A DNA stretch of 64,000 nt from assembly GCF_039537875.1 (NCBI RefSeq), contig NZ_BAABBI010000001.1, positions 806,001 to 870,000 of the forward strand, read 5' to 3'. How positions within the stretch are numbered: the stretch's first letter is position 1; every line of letters begins with the position of its first letter. The notes beneath the pieces are model-generated. The model had not been told where the DNA came from. It worked only from the letters and a program-made list of their open reading frames with translations, and did no database searches. Shown one piece after another: positions 46,201-53,600 of the stretch. The DNA is from Corallibacter vietnamensis (GTDB taxonomy: Bacteria; Bacteroidota; Bacteroidia; Flavobacteriales; Flavobacteriaceae). Both the position numbers and the translations under genes were made by a program.

Positions 46201-46639
46201 AGAAGTAACTTGTAAAGGAGGATTTAATATTGATGATGAATTAAATGGGATTAAGCATACAGATTTAATTGAAATCAATATAGGTAATTATGAAAATCCA
46301 AAAGTACAGTCTAAAGCGGCAGGAATAAAAAATACAATTTGTTATAATGATGTAGACAACGCTTATTTAAATGATGTGGCTAAAAATGTCAACAAATTTT
46401 ATGAGATGTTTAATGAGTTAGTATTAGAATTAGACTTTAAAGGTGAATTTGGGGTTTCTAATAAATCTATTGAAAAATTTAATGAAATTAAATCACACGA
46501 TCAGCTAGATTATTTGATGCAAGGAGTGAAATCGCTAGAAGAAGATTCAACACCAGATGAACCTGTGGCACAAAGTTTATTCTTTTTTCCTTTAATAGGT
46601 TTATTATATGATTTGGCTTCAGCAATTAATGAATCCTAA
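43268..46639 (+). CDS. Large Hsp70/actin-fold ATPase protein
   Basis: A 1123-aa protein. Residues about 1-550 are unassigned. An actin/Hsp70 ATPase core follows: phosphate-1 loop FAIDFGTTNTHIEY at 562-575, phosphate-2 loop SIDIGGGTTDVMIYF around D786 and adenosine loop IVFSGTGSKTL around G932. The spacing of 220 and 146 residues fits Hsp70/actin with an insertion. There is no DnaK-type substrate-binding domain after it. It begins 6 bp after the tubulin-like gene, so the two NTPases are produced together. Function unknown; an ATP-dependent scaffold or switch is likely. It is the biggest gene of the island. Confidence 0.78.
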   Translation: MAKKVFRIHNDGAQNPDWFASDQINATLIDNIVTDGGDGKKLPTSIPSPFARIDLVRTAFAAIGSSGNLDGITRNGRAVATDNHKLVSDALDIGQLLFNFDKHQNDLQLIEWNKERSLNNLLNGNPSQKHLGNTLKLFLQQDRKQYNFSEFENIYILLYKHKIIGGTSPRTLFFAAPNALETEIKFGQDTMLDDMLLPLYRRDVHYIKYLVALSKSNNFNQLFPEFNSYIIKTIDKIYETDLNLHQELMTFDPEAYLKSLNGVLYNNNSGQPLEVINGLFLKQFEKDSSLIESKSDFVIKASKVVEGTKPLVLPVEVLNLPYIYTEDKWDSKTKVPCEVNMPLNQRHLPDQGDKYPYLTMNDFLTESIIKLPYKIDSDKFLTIGDEQYLIPLQPLFFNYFSTKDLLNGNLIKIKELAGSSVQVELNIPIKKGFISYTKIYNLKSNISSENRQDKGRIIEKSFAMALYPFNKSEQTKINYTVGLADIYPDNSNKLSVQLFKDSNINVITPRKVKERSNKPYITSQTIVNEGFDAMAVTLGSSVNYVIPLWEEYTVAGGDAYKFAIDFGTTNTHIEYTIEGQGSAKAFNISEIDEQIAFLMPANAPRRTEAIRDIEDGESHLMQEIIPKKIGEDEMVKSPFRSCLIQNSNVNYELATFTFADANIGFDYEKKGIRPYLKTFTNLKWSKESNNEKQVKHYIEELLMLCKNKVLKNNGDISQTKIIWFYPVSMTTNHLKRFRRIWQESFDKVFNISEENLFDFPESIAPFYHYKSDGNIRTAAKPSISIDIGGGTTDVMIYFDEKPQLITSFKFAGDAIFGNGFNGNISANGFVQKYKEQIEHTLSQNKLVEEIKILEKIYSDYQSSTDLINFLFSLEDNKNIKQKHLDIDFGKKLSDDDDFKIIFLLFYTSIVYHIAELMKLKEIPHPRNIVFSGTGSKTLKIVDSSKKIDSLSTLFERIFNKVYDVSDSKLTLKTKENPKEVTCKGGFNIDDELNGIKHTDLIEINIGNYENPKVQSKAAGIKNTICYNDVDNAYLNDVAKNVNKFYEMFNELVLELDFKGEFGVSNKSIEKFNEIKSHDQLDYLMQGVKSLEEDSTPDEPVAQSLFFFPLIGLLYDLASAINES

Positions 46640-46652
46640 TACTTGACTTTTT

Positions 46653-47423
46653 ATGAATATATTTTATTTAATATTAGCATACGTTAGTCCTTTGTTAGAT
46701 GTTAGTAATAATTTGGTGCCTCAAGAAATTAAAACAAATACTAGTGTAGCGTCATTTAATTTTTTAGATATTATTTTTTATTTAATTTTTGGATTATCTA
46801 TCCTTTTGAATATTGTTTTTATACTGAACAGAGTAAATAATAATTCAAGACAAAACTCCAAGTCAACAAAAAAACATGATAATGACTTCGAGAATTTTTA
46901 TAAAATTGAAAATAGTTCTTTAAAAAATAAAATAAGTAGTCTAGAAAATAAATTACACGCATTTCAAAAATCTAATAAACTGAGTTCTGAAAGTAAGTAC
47001 AATAATCTTGAGAAGATAGAGGAAAATCAACCTATTCAATCACCGATAAAAACACAACTTATTGAAGATGAAAAACCACAAACAGTTGATTTTGAAATAC
47101 CTAAACCTATTGCCATATATTTGCCTTCTCCTTTTGAAAATAATAGATTTTCTATAGAAGATGTTAGTAACGAACAAATGCCAACCTCGTTATATCAAAT
47201 AATATTAGATGCTTCAAATACCACTGGAAAACTATTAATAATAGAAAATGCCGATTTCACAAGGGCTTTAAATTCTCCTGATCATTATTTAGAAAAAGCT
47301 TGTATTTATGAAAATGCTTTTAGCCCTAATGCCAATGGGATAAATATTGTCGAACCAGGAAAAGTTAAATTAGAGAATCAAGATTGGTTGATTACTCAAA
47401 AAATCAAAATTAAGTTTATTTAA
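46653..47423 (+). CDS. Membrane coiled-coil protein of unknown function
   Basis: A 256-aa protein. An N-terminal stretch is followed by a strong helix FLDIIFYLIFGLSILLNIVFI (about 36-56), then a charged coiled coil (about 85-118, NSSLKNKISSLENKLHAF), a linker, and a C-terminal globular part with TSLYQIILDASNTTGKLLI and DWLITQKIKIKF. It lies 13 bp after the ATPase gene and 2 bp before the channel gene. Family unknown to me. A link between the cytosolic NTPases and the membrane motor is a reasonable guess. Confidence 0.65.
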   Translation: MNIFYLILAYVSPLLDVSNNLVPQEIKTNTSVASFNFLDIIFYLIFGLSILLNIVFILNRVNNNSRQNSKSTKKHDNDFENFYKIENSSLKNKISSLENKLHAFQKSNKLSSESKYNNLEKIEENQPIQSPIKTQLIEDEKPQTVDFEIPKPIAIYLPSPFENNRFSIEDVSNEQMPTSLYQIILDASNTTGKLLIIENADFTRALNSPDHYLEKACIYENAFSPNANGINIVEPGKVKLENQDWLITQKIKIKFI

Positions 47424-47425
47424 GT

Positions 47426-49027
47426 ATGTACGATGTTAAGTTTATAGAAACTGTAGTAATATCTGGTTTAATCGCAGTTCAGTTGTATCTAGCATTTAGG
47501 TTATATGTCAAAATTATGTCATATAAATCTATTTTTTCAAAAATGCCTTTTATAGCTCAAAAAAACGTTACTGTAGACGTTTATAATGAAGGTAATGTTT
47601 CGGAAATATTATCAGAAGAGGATATCGATGATGATGAATTAAAAACGGAAATAGCATATCTAAAAAGTACATCTTCCAATAAAACTGTATCAAGTATTTC
47701 AACTACAATAAATGCGTACCTCATTAAAAATAAAGGAGCCTCAATAGACTTTCATATTCTTAAAGATATTGCAGACAGGTATATTGAAATTGTTGAAGAT
47801 GAGATTAATAACCGGATTCCTGCTCCATTGTATATTGGGCTTGCAGCTACTATGCTAGGAATTATTCTTGGTCTTTTTGCTATTAATTTTAATGTTACTA
47901 ATGATAGTTCATCATTGGCTTTAGAGGCCATTAAACCATTAATAGATGGCGTTAAAATAGCAATGGCTGCATCAGTTACAGGACTAATAATAACTACAAT
48001 ATTTTCTGTAAGTATTTTTAAAAAAGCCAAGTCTCAAGTTGAAGAAGGAAAGAATGAGTTTCTATCTCTTTTGCAGTCGGAACTCTTGCCAAAAATGAAT
48101 AGGTCTAAATTACCAGAAGTTCATACGCTTTCAACTAAATTAGATGCGTTTTCTAGAAACACATCTAGCGTAGTTTCAAAATTAGATGGAATTGTTAAAA
48201 ACTCTTCAGATGCGGTCTTTAGGGAACAAAAGTTAATAGAACAAATAAAAAGTCTTGATGTAAAAAAAGTTGCTTCTGTTAATATTGATGTATTTAATCA
48301 GTTGGAAGGCATGATGGACTCTTTTCAGGATTTTGCTAAATATTACAATAAACTAGATAAATCACTATTAAATACTACAGAATTACTTCGAAACCTTGAG
48401 TCTTTTGTTGCAAACACCCATAATATTAATGTAGTACTCGAGGATATTAAAAGTAATATAACTAGAAGTGATAAAGCTACAAATTTTTTTAATTCCCATA
48501 TAGAATCATTCTCAAAATATGGAGATGCGGTTAACGAGGCTGTGGCGAATACTGACTCCAAAATGTCTAAAGCAATTCATGAACTTGTAGAGTTGGCAAA
48601 TAAACAATTTGAATCATTTAACGAAGCAATTGCAGGCTATGATTCTAAATTAACTTTAGCATTTAATAAGTCTATTGAGAATTTCACCCAATCAATGGAT
48701 CATCAAGTAAAAAGAACAGAAGAGGTATTTAACACGGCTAGGCCTAAATTTGAAAAACTAAATAAACTTGATAAACTAGATGATATTGAAAAGAGATTGA
48801 TTAACCTTGAGAGCAAATTAAGCGATGTAATAAGTAGTGGCAATAAAAGTATTGTCACGGCATTAAATTCAATTAAATTCACTACTTCTTCCAAAGGTGG
48901 AACCGAAGAGAATCTTCCTGAAAATCTGAAATTGTCGATATTACCAAAATTATTTATAGGCTTAAAAATTACGGCATACATTGTTGTTATATCAGGTGGT
49001 GTTTATTATATCTATATGAACATATAA
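47426..49027 (+). CDS. MotA/TolQ/ExbB-like proton channel with long cytoplasmic tail
   Basis: A 533-aa inner-membrane protein. TM1 is about 5-25. The signature helices follow as TM2 133-154 (PLYIGLAATMLGIILGLFA) and TM3 177-198 (KIAMAASVTGLIITTIFSVS), the MotA/TolQ/ExbB core. A tail of about 300 residues (199-505), mostly predicted helical, extends into the cytosol before a last helix near 509-530. A long tail on a MotA-like core also marks ZorA of Zorya anti-phage systems, but there the tail ends in the cytosol, without a further helix. With the MotB-like gene 1 bp downstream this forms a stator-type motor. Confidence 0.85.
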   Translation: MYDVKFIETVVISGLIAVQLYLAFRLYVKIMSYKSIFSKMPFIAQKNVTVDVYNEGNVSEILSEEDIDDDELKTEIAYLKSTSSNKTVSSISTTINAYLIKNKGASIDFHILKDIADRYIEIVEDEINNRIPAPLYIGLAATMLGIILGLFAINFNVTNDSSSLALEAIKPLIDGVKIAMAASVTGLIITTIFSVSIFKKAKSQVEEGKNEFLSLLQSELLPKMNRSKLPEVHTLSTKLDAFSRNTSSVVSKLDGIVKNSSDAVFREQKLIEQIKSLDVKKVASVNIDVFNQLEGMMDSFQDFAKYYNKLDKSLLNTTELLRNLESFVANTHNINVVLEDIKSNITRSDKATNFFNSHIESFSKYGDAVNEAVANTDSKMSKAIHELVELANKQFESFNEAIAGYDSKLTLAFNKSIENFTQSMDHQVKRTEEVFNTARPKFEKLNKLDKLDDIEKRLINLESKLSDVISSGNKSIVTALNSIKFTTSSKGGTEENLPENLKLSILPKLFIGLKITAYIVVISGGVYYIYMNI

Positions 49028-49028
49028 A

Positions 49029-49682
49029 ATGAAAAAAACTGGATTCTTTTGGGTAAGCTATGCCGATTTAATGACAAGTTTGTTTTTTGTTATGTTGGTA
49101 TTATATGTTATTACATTTGTAATATTACAGGTAGAACAAGGCAAAATAAAAGCTCAAAATGAACAGTTAAAAAAAATACTTCAAATTGAAGAACAATTTA
49201 AACCACTTCAAAATGACAATGATTTTTATTATTTGGAAAATTGCGAAAAATATGTTGCAAAAGATTTAATTGGCATTGAAATATTTGAATCAAATGAAAC
49301 TGAAATAAAACCAGAATACAAGGCTTCAATAATTAATGTTGGACATAAAGTAAATTCCTTTTTAGAGAACGTAAGTAAAAATAATTCTAAATTTAGTTAT
49401 TTATTGGTTATTGAAGGAAATATGGCTAATTCATGGGACAAACGGTTTAGTGAGGACTCTAATTATGGCTATAAAAAAAGTTATGAAAGAGCATTAACTG
49501 TTTACGAATTATGGAATGCTAAAGGTATTAATTTTAGAGATAAAAATGTTGAAGTTTTAATTTGTGGTAGTGGATTCAATGGTCTTTGTAGGGATAATGT
49601 TGAAGAAAATAATAAGCGCTTTTCTATTCAAATTATCCCAAAAATTGCCAAGATAGATTATAACCTTGAAGAAAATGAATAA
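49029..49682 (+). CDS. MotB/OmpA-like motor partner
   Basis: A 217-aa single-pass protein. The N-terminus FFWVSYADLMTSLFFVMLVL has the MotB/ZorB-type helix with the proton-carrying D13 at its mouth. After a short coiled linker, an OmpA-like peptidoglycan-binding domain occupies about 85-205. Visible are SYERALTVYELWNAKGI, VEVLICGSGFNG and NNKRFSIQIIPK, which matches the NRRVEI end of OmpA domains. It anchors the channel to the cell wall, as MotB and ZorB do. Its stop overlaps the start of the transglutaminase-like gene by 8 bp. Confidence 0.85.
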   Translation: MKKTGFFWVSYADLMTSLFFVMLVLYVITFVILQVEQGKIKAQNEQLKKILQIEEQFKPLQNDNDFYYLENCEKYVAKDLIGIEIFESNETEIKPEYKASIINVGHKVNSFLENVSKNNSKFSYLLVIEGNMANSWDKRFSEDSNYGYKKSYERALTVYELWNAKGINFRDKNVEVLICGSGFNGLCRDNVEENNKRFSIQIIPKIAKIDYNLEENE

Positions 49683-50421
49683 GATATTAAAAGTAATCTG
49701 TACTTCTGTAAGTTTAATATTTTTACTGATGCTTCAATCCTGTATAGGTTGTTCCAATTCTGGGCGTGCTAAAATTATAGCCAAAGCCAAGTCTGAAGCA
49801 GCAAAGAGTCAAACTGTACCTGAACCTAATACAATGGTTAAAGATGTAGTCCCTGAAATTGTTAAAATAGAAGATATAGTTACTCCCAAGGAAGAAAAAT
49901 CAATAAAGAAGGAATTAATTAAAAATAAAATTCCTCCAGCAAAAGGAAACTTAATTCAGGTAGAAGGTTTGGTTCTGAAAGAAGTTATGGAATTAAACAT
50001 AAAACTAAAGACTTCTCAATCTCAAGTTGAGCAAATTTTGGCAATGCAAAATTATGTGTACTCTAATTGGCATTATATTTTTGATCCAGATACAGGAAGT
50101 GATACTTGGCGTTCAGCAGAAGCAACACTTTCTTTAAAATATCAAGGGCAATATTCTGGTGATTGTGATGATTTTGCAATTTTATTAGCCTCTATGGCTA
50201 GACAAATTGGTTTAAAATCACGTATGGTTGGTGGATTTGATAATGGAGAAGGACATGCATTTGCTGAATTTTTACTACCAGATAGATCTTTATCTGTATC
50301 ACAACTTAACCGATTGGATTATAGAAAAGATTACGATGGTGTATGGATTAGTTTAGATTGGTTTAAAGGTTCCGAGCATAACAGGTTTACTCATGATATT
50401 CGCATATTTGATGACATATAG
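49675..50421 (+). CDS. Transglutaminase-like cysteine-protease-fold lipoprotein
   Basis: A 248-aa protein from ATG 49675 (a TTG at 49666 is in frame but less likely). Lipoprotein signal with Cys23 (IFLLMLQSCIG). The catalytic triad of the transglutaminase-like fold is complete: C164 in SGDCDDFAILLASMARQIG, H194 in GEGHAFAEF and D228 in WISLDWFKG. Such domains act as peptidases or amidases, or cross-link proteins. In bacteria some process peptidoglycan-linked or surface proteins. Location in the periplasm or outer membrane is inferred. It could ready envelope targets for the motor or act as an effector. Confidence 0.8.
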   Translation: MNKILKVICTSVSLIFLLMLQSCIGCSNSGRAKIIAKAKSEAAKSQTVPEPNTMVKDVVPEIVKIEDIVTPKEEKSIKKELIKNKIPPAKGNLIQVEGLVLKEVMELNIKLKTSQSQVEQILAMQNYVYSNWHYIFDPDTGSDTWRSAEATLSLKYQGQYSGDCDDFAILLASMARQIGLKSRMVGGFDNGEGHAFAEFLLPDRSLSVSQLNRLDYRKDYDGVWISLDWFKGSEHNRFTHDIRIFDDI

Positions 50422-50425
50422 ATAA

Positions 50426-51361
50426 ATGAAACACTTAAAATTATTATCTGCCCTATTATTCGTTTTTCTAATATCATGTAACCCTAATAGCAAACGGGCT
50501 GCGAATTTAGTCAATCAGAAAAATTCTTTAGTAAACACTACTAGAATTCAGGATTCAAAATCCCAAAGTAATCCTAAAGCAAACATTAAAAACTCTAATG
50601 CGTTAACAATTGCATCCTGGAATATTAGAGATTTAGGTAAAACTAAAAATGACCAAGAAATACTTCAAATAGCTAAAATTATTAGAGATTATGATATAGT
50701 AGCTTTACAAGAAGTGGTAGCAAAAGATCCAGGAGGCGCAAAAGCAGTTGCAAAAATTGCAGATGAATTGAATAGAATGGGTTCCAAATGGGATTATCGT
50801 ATTAGTGATCCAACAAAAAGTCCTTCAGTTTATATTAGTGAACGGTATGCTTTTCTTTGGAAAACCTCTAAAGTAAAATTAACAAGTCGTGCTTTTTTAG
50901 ATTCTGAATTAGAAGATAAATGTTTTAGAGAACCATACATAGGAAAGTTTCAATTAAAAAATGGAGATGAACCCTTTTATGTAATAAACTTCCATTCTCG
51001 AAAATTTAATGATAATCCAGAGCAAGAAATTATCTTTTTTAAAGATTACCCTAAAAGATTAAAATCGGATAGAGTTTTAATTGTTGGTGATTTTAACCTA
51101 AATGAAAATCATGAAGTGTGGGATCACCTATATTATATAGGTTTTAAATCGGCTTTAAAAAACACTAAAACAACTTTAAAAACTAAATGCAAAAAGAAAA
51201 ATTATTTAAATTATTCAATCGATAATATTTATTTTCCATCATCTAATATAGAAATGTTGAAATCTGGAAGTAATGATTTTGTAAATGATTGTTATAATCT
51301 TCAAAGTGCACGTCTTTTATCAGATCATTTGCCTGTTTATATGGAATTTCTTGTAAACTAA
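50426..51361 (+). CDS. Endonuclease/exonuclease/phosphatase-fold lipoprotein
   Basis: A 311-aa lipoprotein (signal LLSALLFVFLISCNP, Cys18) with a DNase I-like fold. Active-site residues are present: N66 in ASWNIRDLG, E96 in IVALQEVV, His in VINFHSRKF, Asp and Asn in VGDFNLNE, and D300-H301 in LLSDHLPVY. Relatives cut DNA or hydrolyse phosphoesters such as phosphoinositides; the many Lys residues near 235 suit a polyanionic substrate. As a lipoprotein it would act outside the cytosol, so a nuclease hitting entering phage or plasmid DNA in the periplasm is an attractive reading, but unproven. It starts 4 bp after the previous stop. Confidence 0.85.
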   Translation: MKHLKLLSALLFVFLISCNPNSKRAANLVNQKNSLVNTTRIQDSKSQSNPKANIKNSNALTIASWNIRDLGKTKNDQEILQIAKIIRDYDIVALQEVVAKDPGGAKAVAKIADELNRMGSKWDYRISDPTKSPSVYISERYAFLWKTSKVKLTSRAFLDSELEDKCFREPYIGKFQLKNGDEPFYVINFHSRKFNDNPEQEIIFFKDYPKRLKSDRVLIVGDFNLNENHEVWDHLYYIGFKSALKNTKTTLKTKCKKKNYLNYSIDNIYFPSSNIEMLKSGSNDFVNDCYNLQSARLLSDHLPVYMEFLVN

Positions 51362-51370
51362 AAAAATCCC

Positions 51371-51949
51371 ATGAAATATTTATTAATTAGTATATTAAAC
51401 CTAATAGCAGCCTCTTCTTTTTCCCAAAATTTTGAACTGGAAGATTGGAAAATGTTTCATGATGAAGATTTGTCAGGTATAACAATGATTAAAACAGAAA
51501 CCATAAAATTTAAAGATTTATTGCTCGATGTAAAATGGAATGACTCATTAAGTTATTCAAATAACATAGGGTATTATGGAGGGGTTTCAGAATTAAAATT
51601 AAGTTTTAAGGGAAAGTACATACAAACAATAAAAAATATTGAAGACGGAATAGCATTAGGGGAAATTCCAATTGTTTTTTACGATTTTAATATGGATGGT
51701 TTTTTAGATTTTTTTATTCGGATAGATTGCGGTAAGGTTTGTCAATTAAATTATTATTTTTTTGATGAATCATCATCAACTTTTGTTTACAATGAAGAAT
51801 GGGATTATGTTAATGTTTTTAAAATAAACAAGGCAAAGAAGCAGTTACTAACAGAGCCAGATGGAACAGCGTTAAAAGGTGATTATGATTGGTTTCAAGT
51901 TAAAGGAAATAATTTAACGTTGATTAAGAAAATGCATTATGGTAATTAA
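51371..51949 (+). CDS. Secreted protein with DxNxDGxxD motif (XAC2610-like)
   Basis: A 192-aa protein with a signal peptide (YLLISILNLIAASSFSQN). Around residue 115 it carries FYDFNMDGFLDFFIRIDCG, a calcium-loop-like motif followed by LNYYFFDESSSTFVYNEE. This layout is typical of XAC2610-related and VCBS-like small secreted proteins. No enzyme motif. It begins 9 bp after the nuclease-fold gene, so it probably belongs to the same system, or it could be an accessory or immunity-type protein. Assignment is from recall and not checked. Confidence 0.6.
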   Translation: MKYLLISILNLIAASSFSQNFELEDWKMFHDEDLSGITMIKTETIKFKDLLLDVKWNDSLSYSNNIGYYGGVSELKLSFKGKYIQTIKNIEDGIALGEIPIVFYDFNMDGFLDFFIRIDCGKVCQLNYYFFDESSSTFVYNEEWDYVNVFKINKAKKQLLTEPDGTALKGDYDWFQVKGNNLTLIKKMHYGN

Positions 51950-52235
51950 GAAAAAATCATCATTAGGTGTAATTAGAAAAAGCTTAACGGTAGCCGTACT
52001 TCAAAACAAACCAAAAATCTTTCTATATCATTTATTAGCCAATAACATAGAAACAACCTTTCCTAATAAATTAAATTTTTATAGGTTCTTTACGCGTATG
52101 CTTAAATGTGCTTATAAAACATCTAAAGGGAAGTTGCATTTAAGAATTGAAAATCCAGAATGGGATAAGGAAGGTTCTTTGCATTTTGTTTTTATGATGA
52201 TTTCCACTATTATAATCGAATTAATGTTAAGATAA
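51939..52235 (+). CDS. Small hypothetical protein at the end of the block
   Basis: A 98-aa basic protein starting at ATG 51939, inside the last codons of the preceding gene (11-bp overlap). It reads VIKKKSSLGVIRKSLTVAVLQ and ends SLHFVFMMISTIIIELMLR with a short hydrophobic C-terminus. There is no family I recognise. Coding status is uncertain; the overlap and continuing base composition favour a real gene. Confidence 0.45.
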   Translation: MVIKKKSSLGVIRKSLTVAVLQNKPKIFLYHLLANNIETTFPNKLNFYRFFTRMLKCAYKTSKGKLHLRIENPEWDKEGSLHFVFMMISTIIIELMLR

Positions 52236-52939
52236 AGTCATTGAATAAAACGTTATATTTTGATATGCTTCCTTTTTTAATGCGATCAAGTATTTATTAT
52301 AATATTAATATTTTATTGAGTTAGAGTGGTGCTTCTAGGTTTTGTTATTGACACTTGATGTGGTCAAGTATTGATTTTGTATCACCCTTGCAATTCAAAA
52401 AAAGTATCTTTGTTAATTTAACTCTTCTCCCTTGCTATTGACTGCTTATGTAGTCTTTTTCATGACAACGATATTCATATAGTTCTTTATTAACCAAAGG
52501 AGTTGGTTGCTTGTTAATTGCCCCTTTGAATTGTGAATTTTGTTATTCCATGAGCAAGTAAACTTCCAGCAGTATAGATTCAAATTTCTGCGAGACTTAT
52601 TTTATCAATTTTACCAACTGATTATTGATTCTTCCGAATATCACCACCAGTTAGCGAATCTTGTTTTGATATTTTCCATGATTCGCCTTTGATATACAGG
52701 TATTACTATAATACTTTTGAAAGTTAAATCTTTTCTAATCTCTTTAAAACAATACTCACAATTATAAAATTATTTTTCAATTATTTATGCCTTAAATAAA
52801 CGTTTGTTTAACTTTTTAATTGAATTTGAATTATCGCTTTTGTTGTCATTTGTAACCATCTTGTGTAAAGCTTTAATCAAAAAACATGATCAATCATTGC
52901 TGCTATATTTCCTTAATAGAAAATAACTTTATGATAATT
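52236..52939. other. 704-bp gap without a convincing gene
   Basis: Neither strand has an open frame with protein-like content of useful length. On the plus strand there is a TAnnTTTG-type box (TATCTTTG, 52405-52412) followed by the hairpin at 52440-52460. A short reverse-strand stretch around 52435-52560 (for example NKELYEYRCHEKDYISSQ) looks faintly protein-like but is broken by stops, so a gene remnant is possible. Confidence 0.5.
52440..52460 (+). terminator. Hairpin with T-run, probable terminator
   Basis: GACTGC-TTAT-GTAGTC (6 bp with one G-U) followed by TTTTT. It lies 205 bp after the last plus-strand cargo gene and 28 bp after a TAnnTTTG box. It may end the long cargo transcript or a very short RNA. 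Confidence 0.45.
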
Positions 52940-53596
52940 TCACACATCTTCATATAAATGTTCATGGTCTATCTCAAAAACAGTTTCCAAAATATACTTT
53001 CTGGCTTTTTCATCGGTCATGATAGGGTCTTTTTGTTTAGTCTTAATAGATTTTTCTTTTTTCTGTGGTTTAGAAGGGCTTTCAAATTTGCATTCTGCAA
53101 TGGTTTTTACATTTGGCGATATTTTTCGCATAGTATCCATGAATAAATCGTGATTTTCATTGAATACCTGTTTAATTTCTAATGTTAAGTCTTTTTTCAG
53201 TTTATCTTCGAACTCGATTCTATTAAAATGGATTTCATTATAAAAATTTTGTTCTTTTTCTTCTTCTGATAGGTTAGGACGGTATCCATTCCATTTATAA
53301 AGCTCAATCATCAAAGGTATGAGATCGATTCCTTTATAATTGAGTGTATATTTGTTTTTTTGTTTATGAGAATGGTCAGGTGCCTTGACTATGATGAAGT
53401 TTTCAATAAGTTTTTTAAGACGATTGTTTAGAATTGATTTTGAAATTTTTTCTTTTGAAGATAAAAAATCATTGAAGTGTCTTTTTCCATAGAACATGAT
53501 GTCTCTTAAAATCAAAAGAGTCCATCTATCTCCGATTATATTAAATGATTGATTAATAGGGTTTTTTGGATTTTTTGTCATTTTCTGGTCTGTCAT
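52940..53596 (-). CDS. HxlR/MarR-type winged-helix transcriptional regulator
   Basis: A 218-aa regulator. Residues about 10-105 are a typical HxlR domain: NPINQSFNIIGDRWTLLILRDIMFYGKRHFNDF, KISKSILNNRLKKLIE and KYTLNYKGIDLIPLMIELYKW. The roughly 110-residue C-terminal extension (LEIKQVFNENHDLFMDTM, KKEKSIKTKQKDP) is unusual for the family and unassigned. Its promoter region holds four ACTAGT boxes at exact 17-bp spacing. It is transcribed toward the cargo genes and away from the excisionase-integrase pair's promoter. Likely a switch for the island; the target is not shown by sequence. Confidence 0.85.
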   Translation of the reverse strand: MTDQKMTKNPKNPINQSFNIIGDRWTLLILRDIMFYGKRHFNDFLSSKEKISKSILNNRLKKLIENFIIVKAPDHSHKQKNKYTLNYKGIDLIPLMIELYKWNGYRPNLSEEEKEQNFYNEIHFNRIEFEDKLKKDLTLEIKQVFNENHDLFMDTMRKISPNVKTIAECKFESPSKPQKKEKSIKTKQKDPIMTDEKARKYILETVFEIDHEHLYEDV

Positions 53597-53600
53597 TATA

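Noticed and set aside
47426..49682. Calling the motor pair and neighbours a known Zorya system
   Set aside because: ZorC, ZorD and ZorE are not present, the MotA tail ends in another membrane helix, and the surrounding genes differ. Only the MotAB-type pair is alike.
52430..52640. Reverse-strand gene remnant in the 704-bp gap
   Set aside because: The protein-like stretches are under 40 residues and interrupted by stops; nothing recognisable, so no pseudogene is called.
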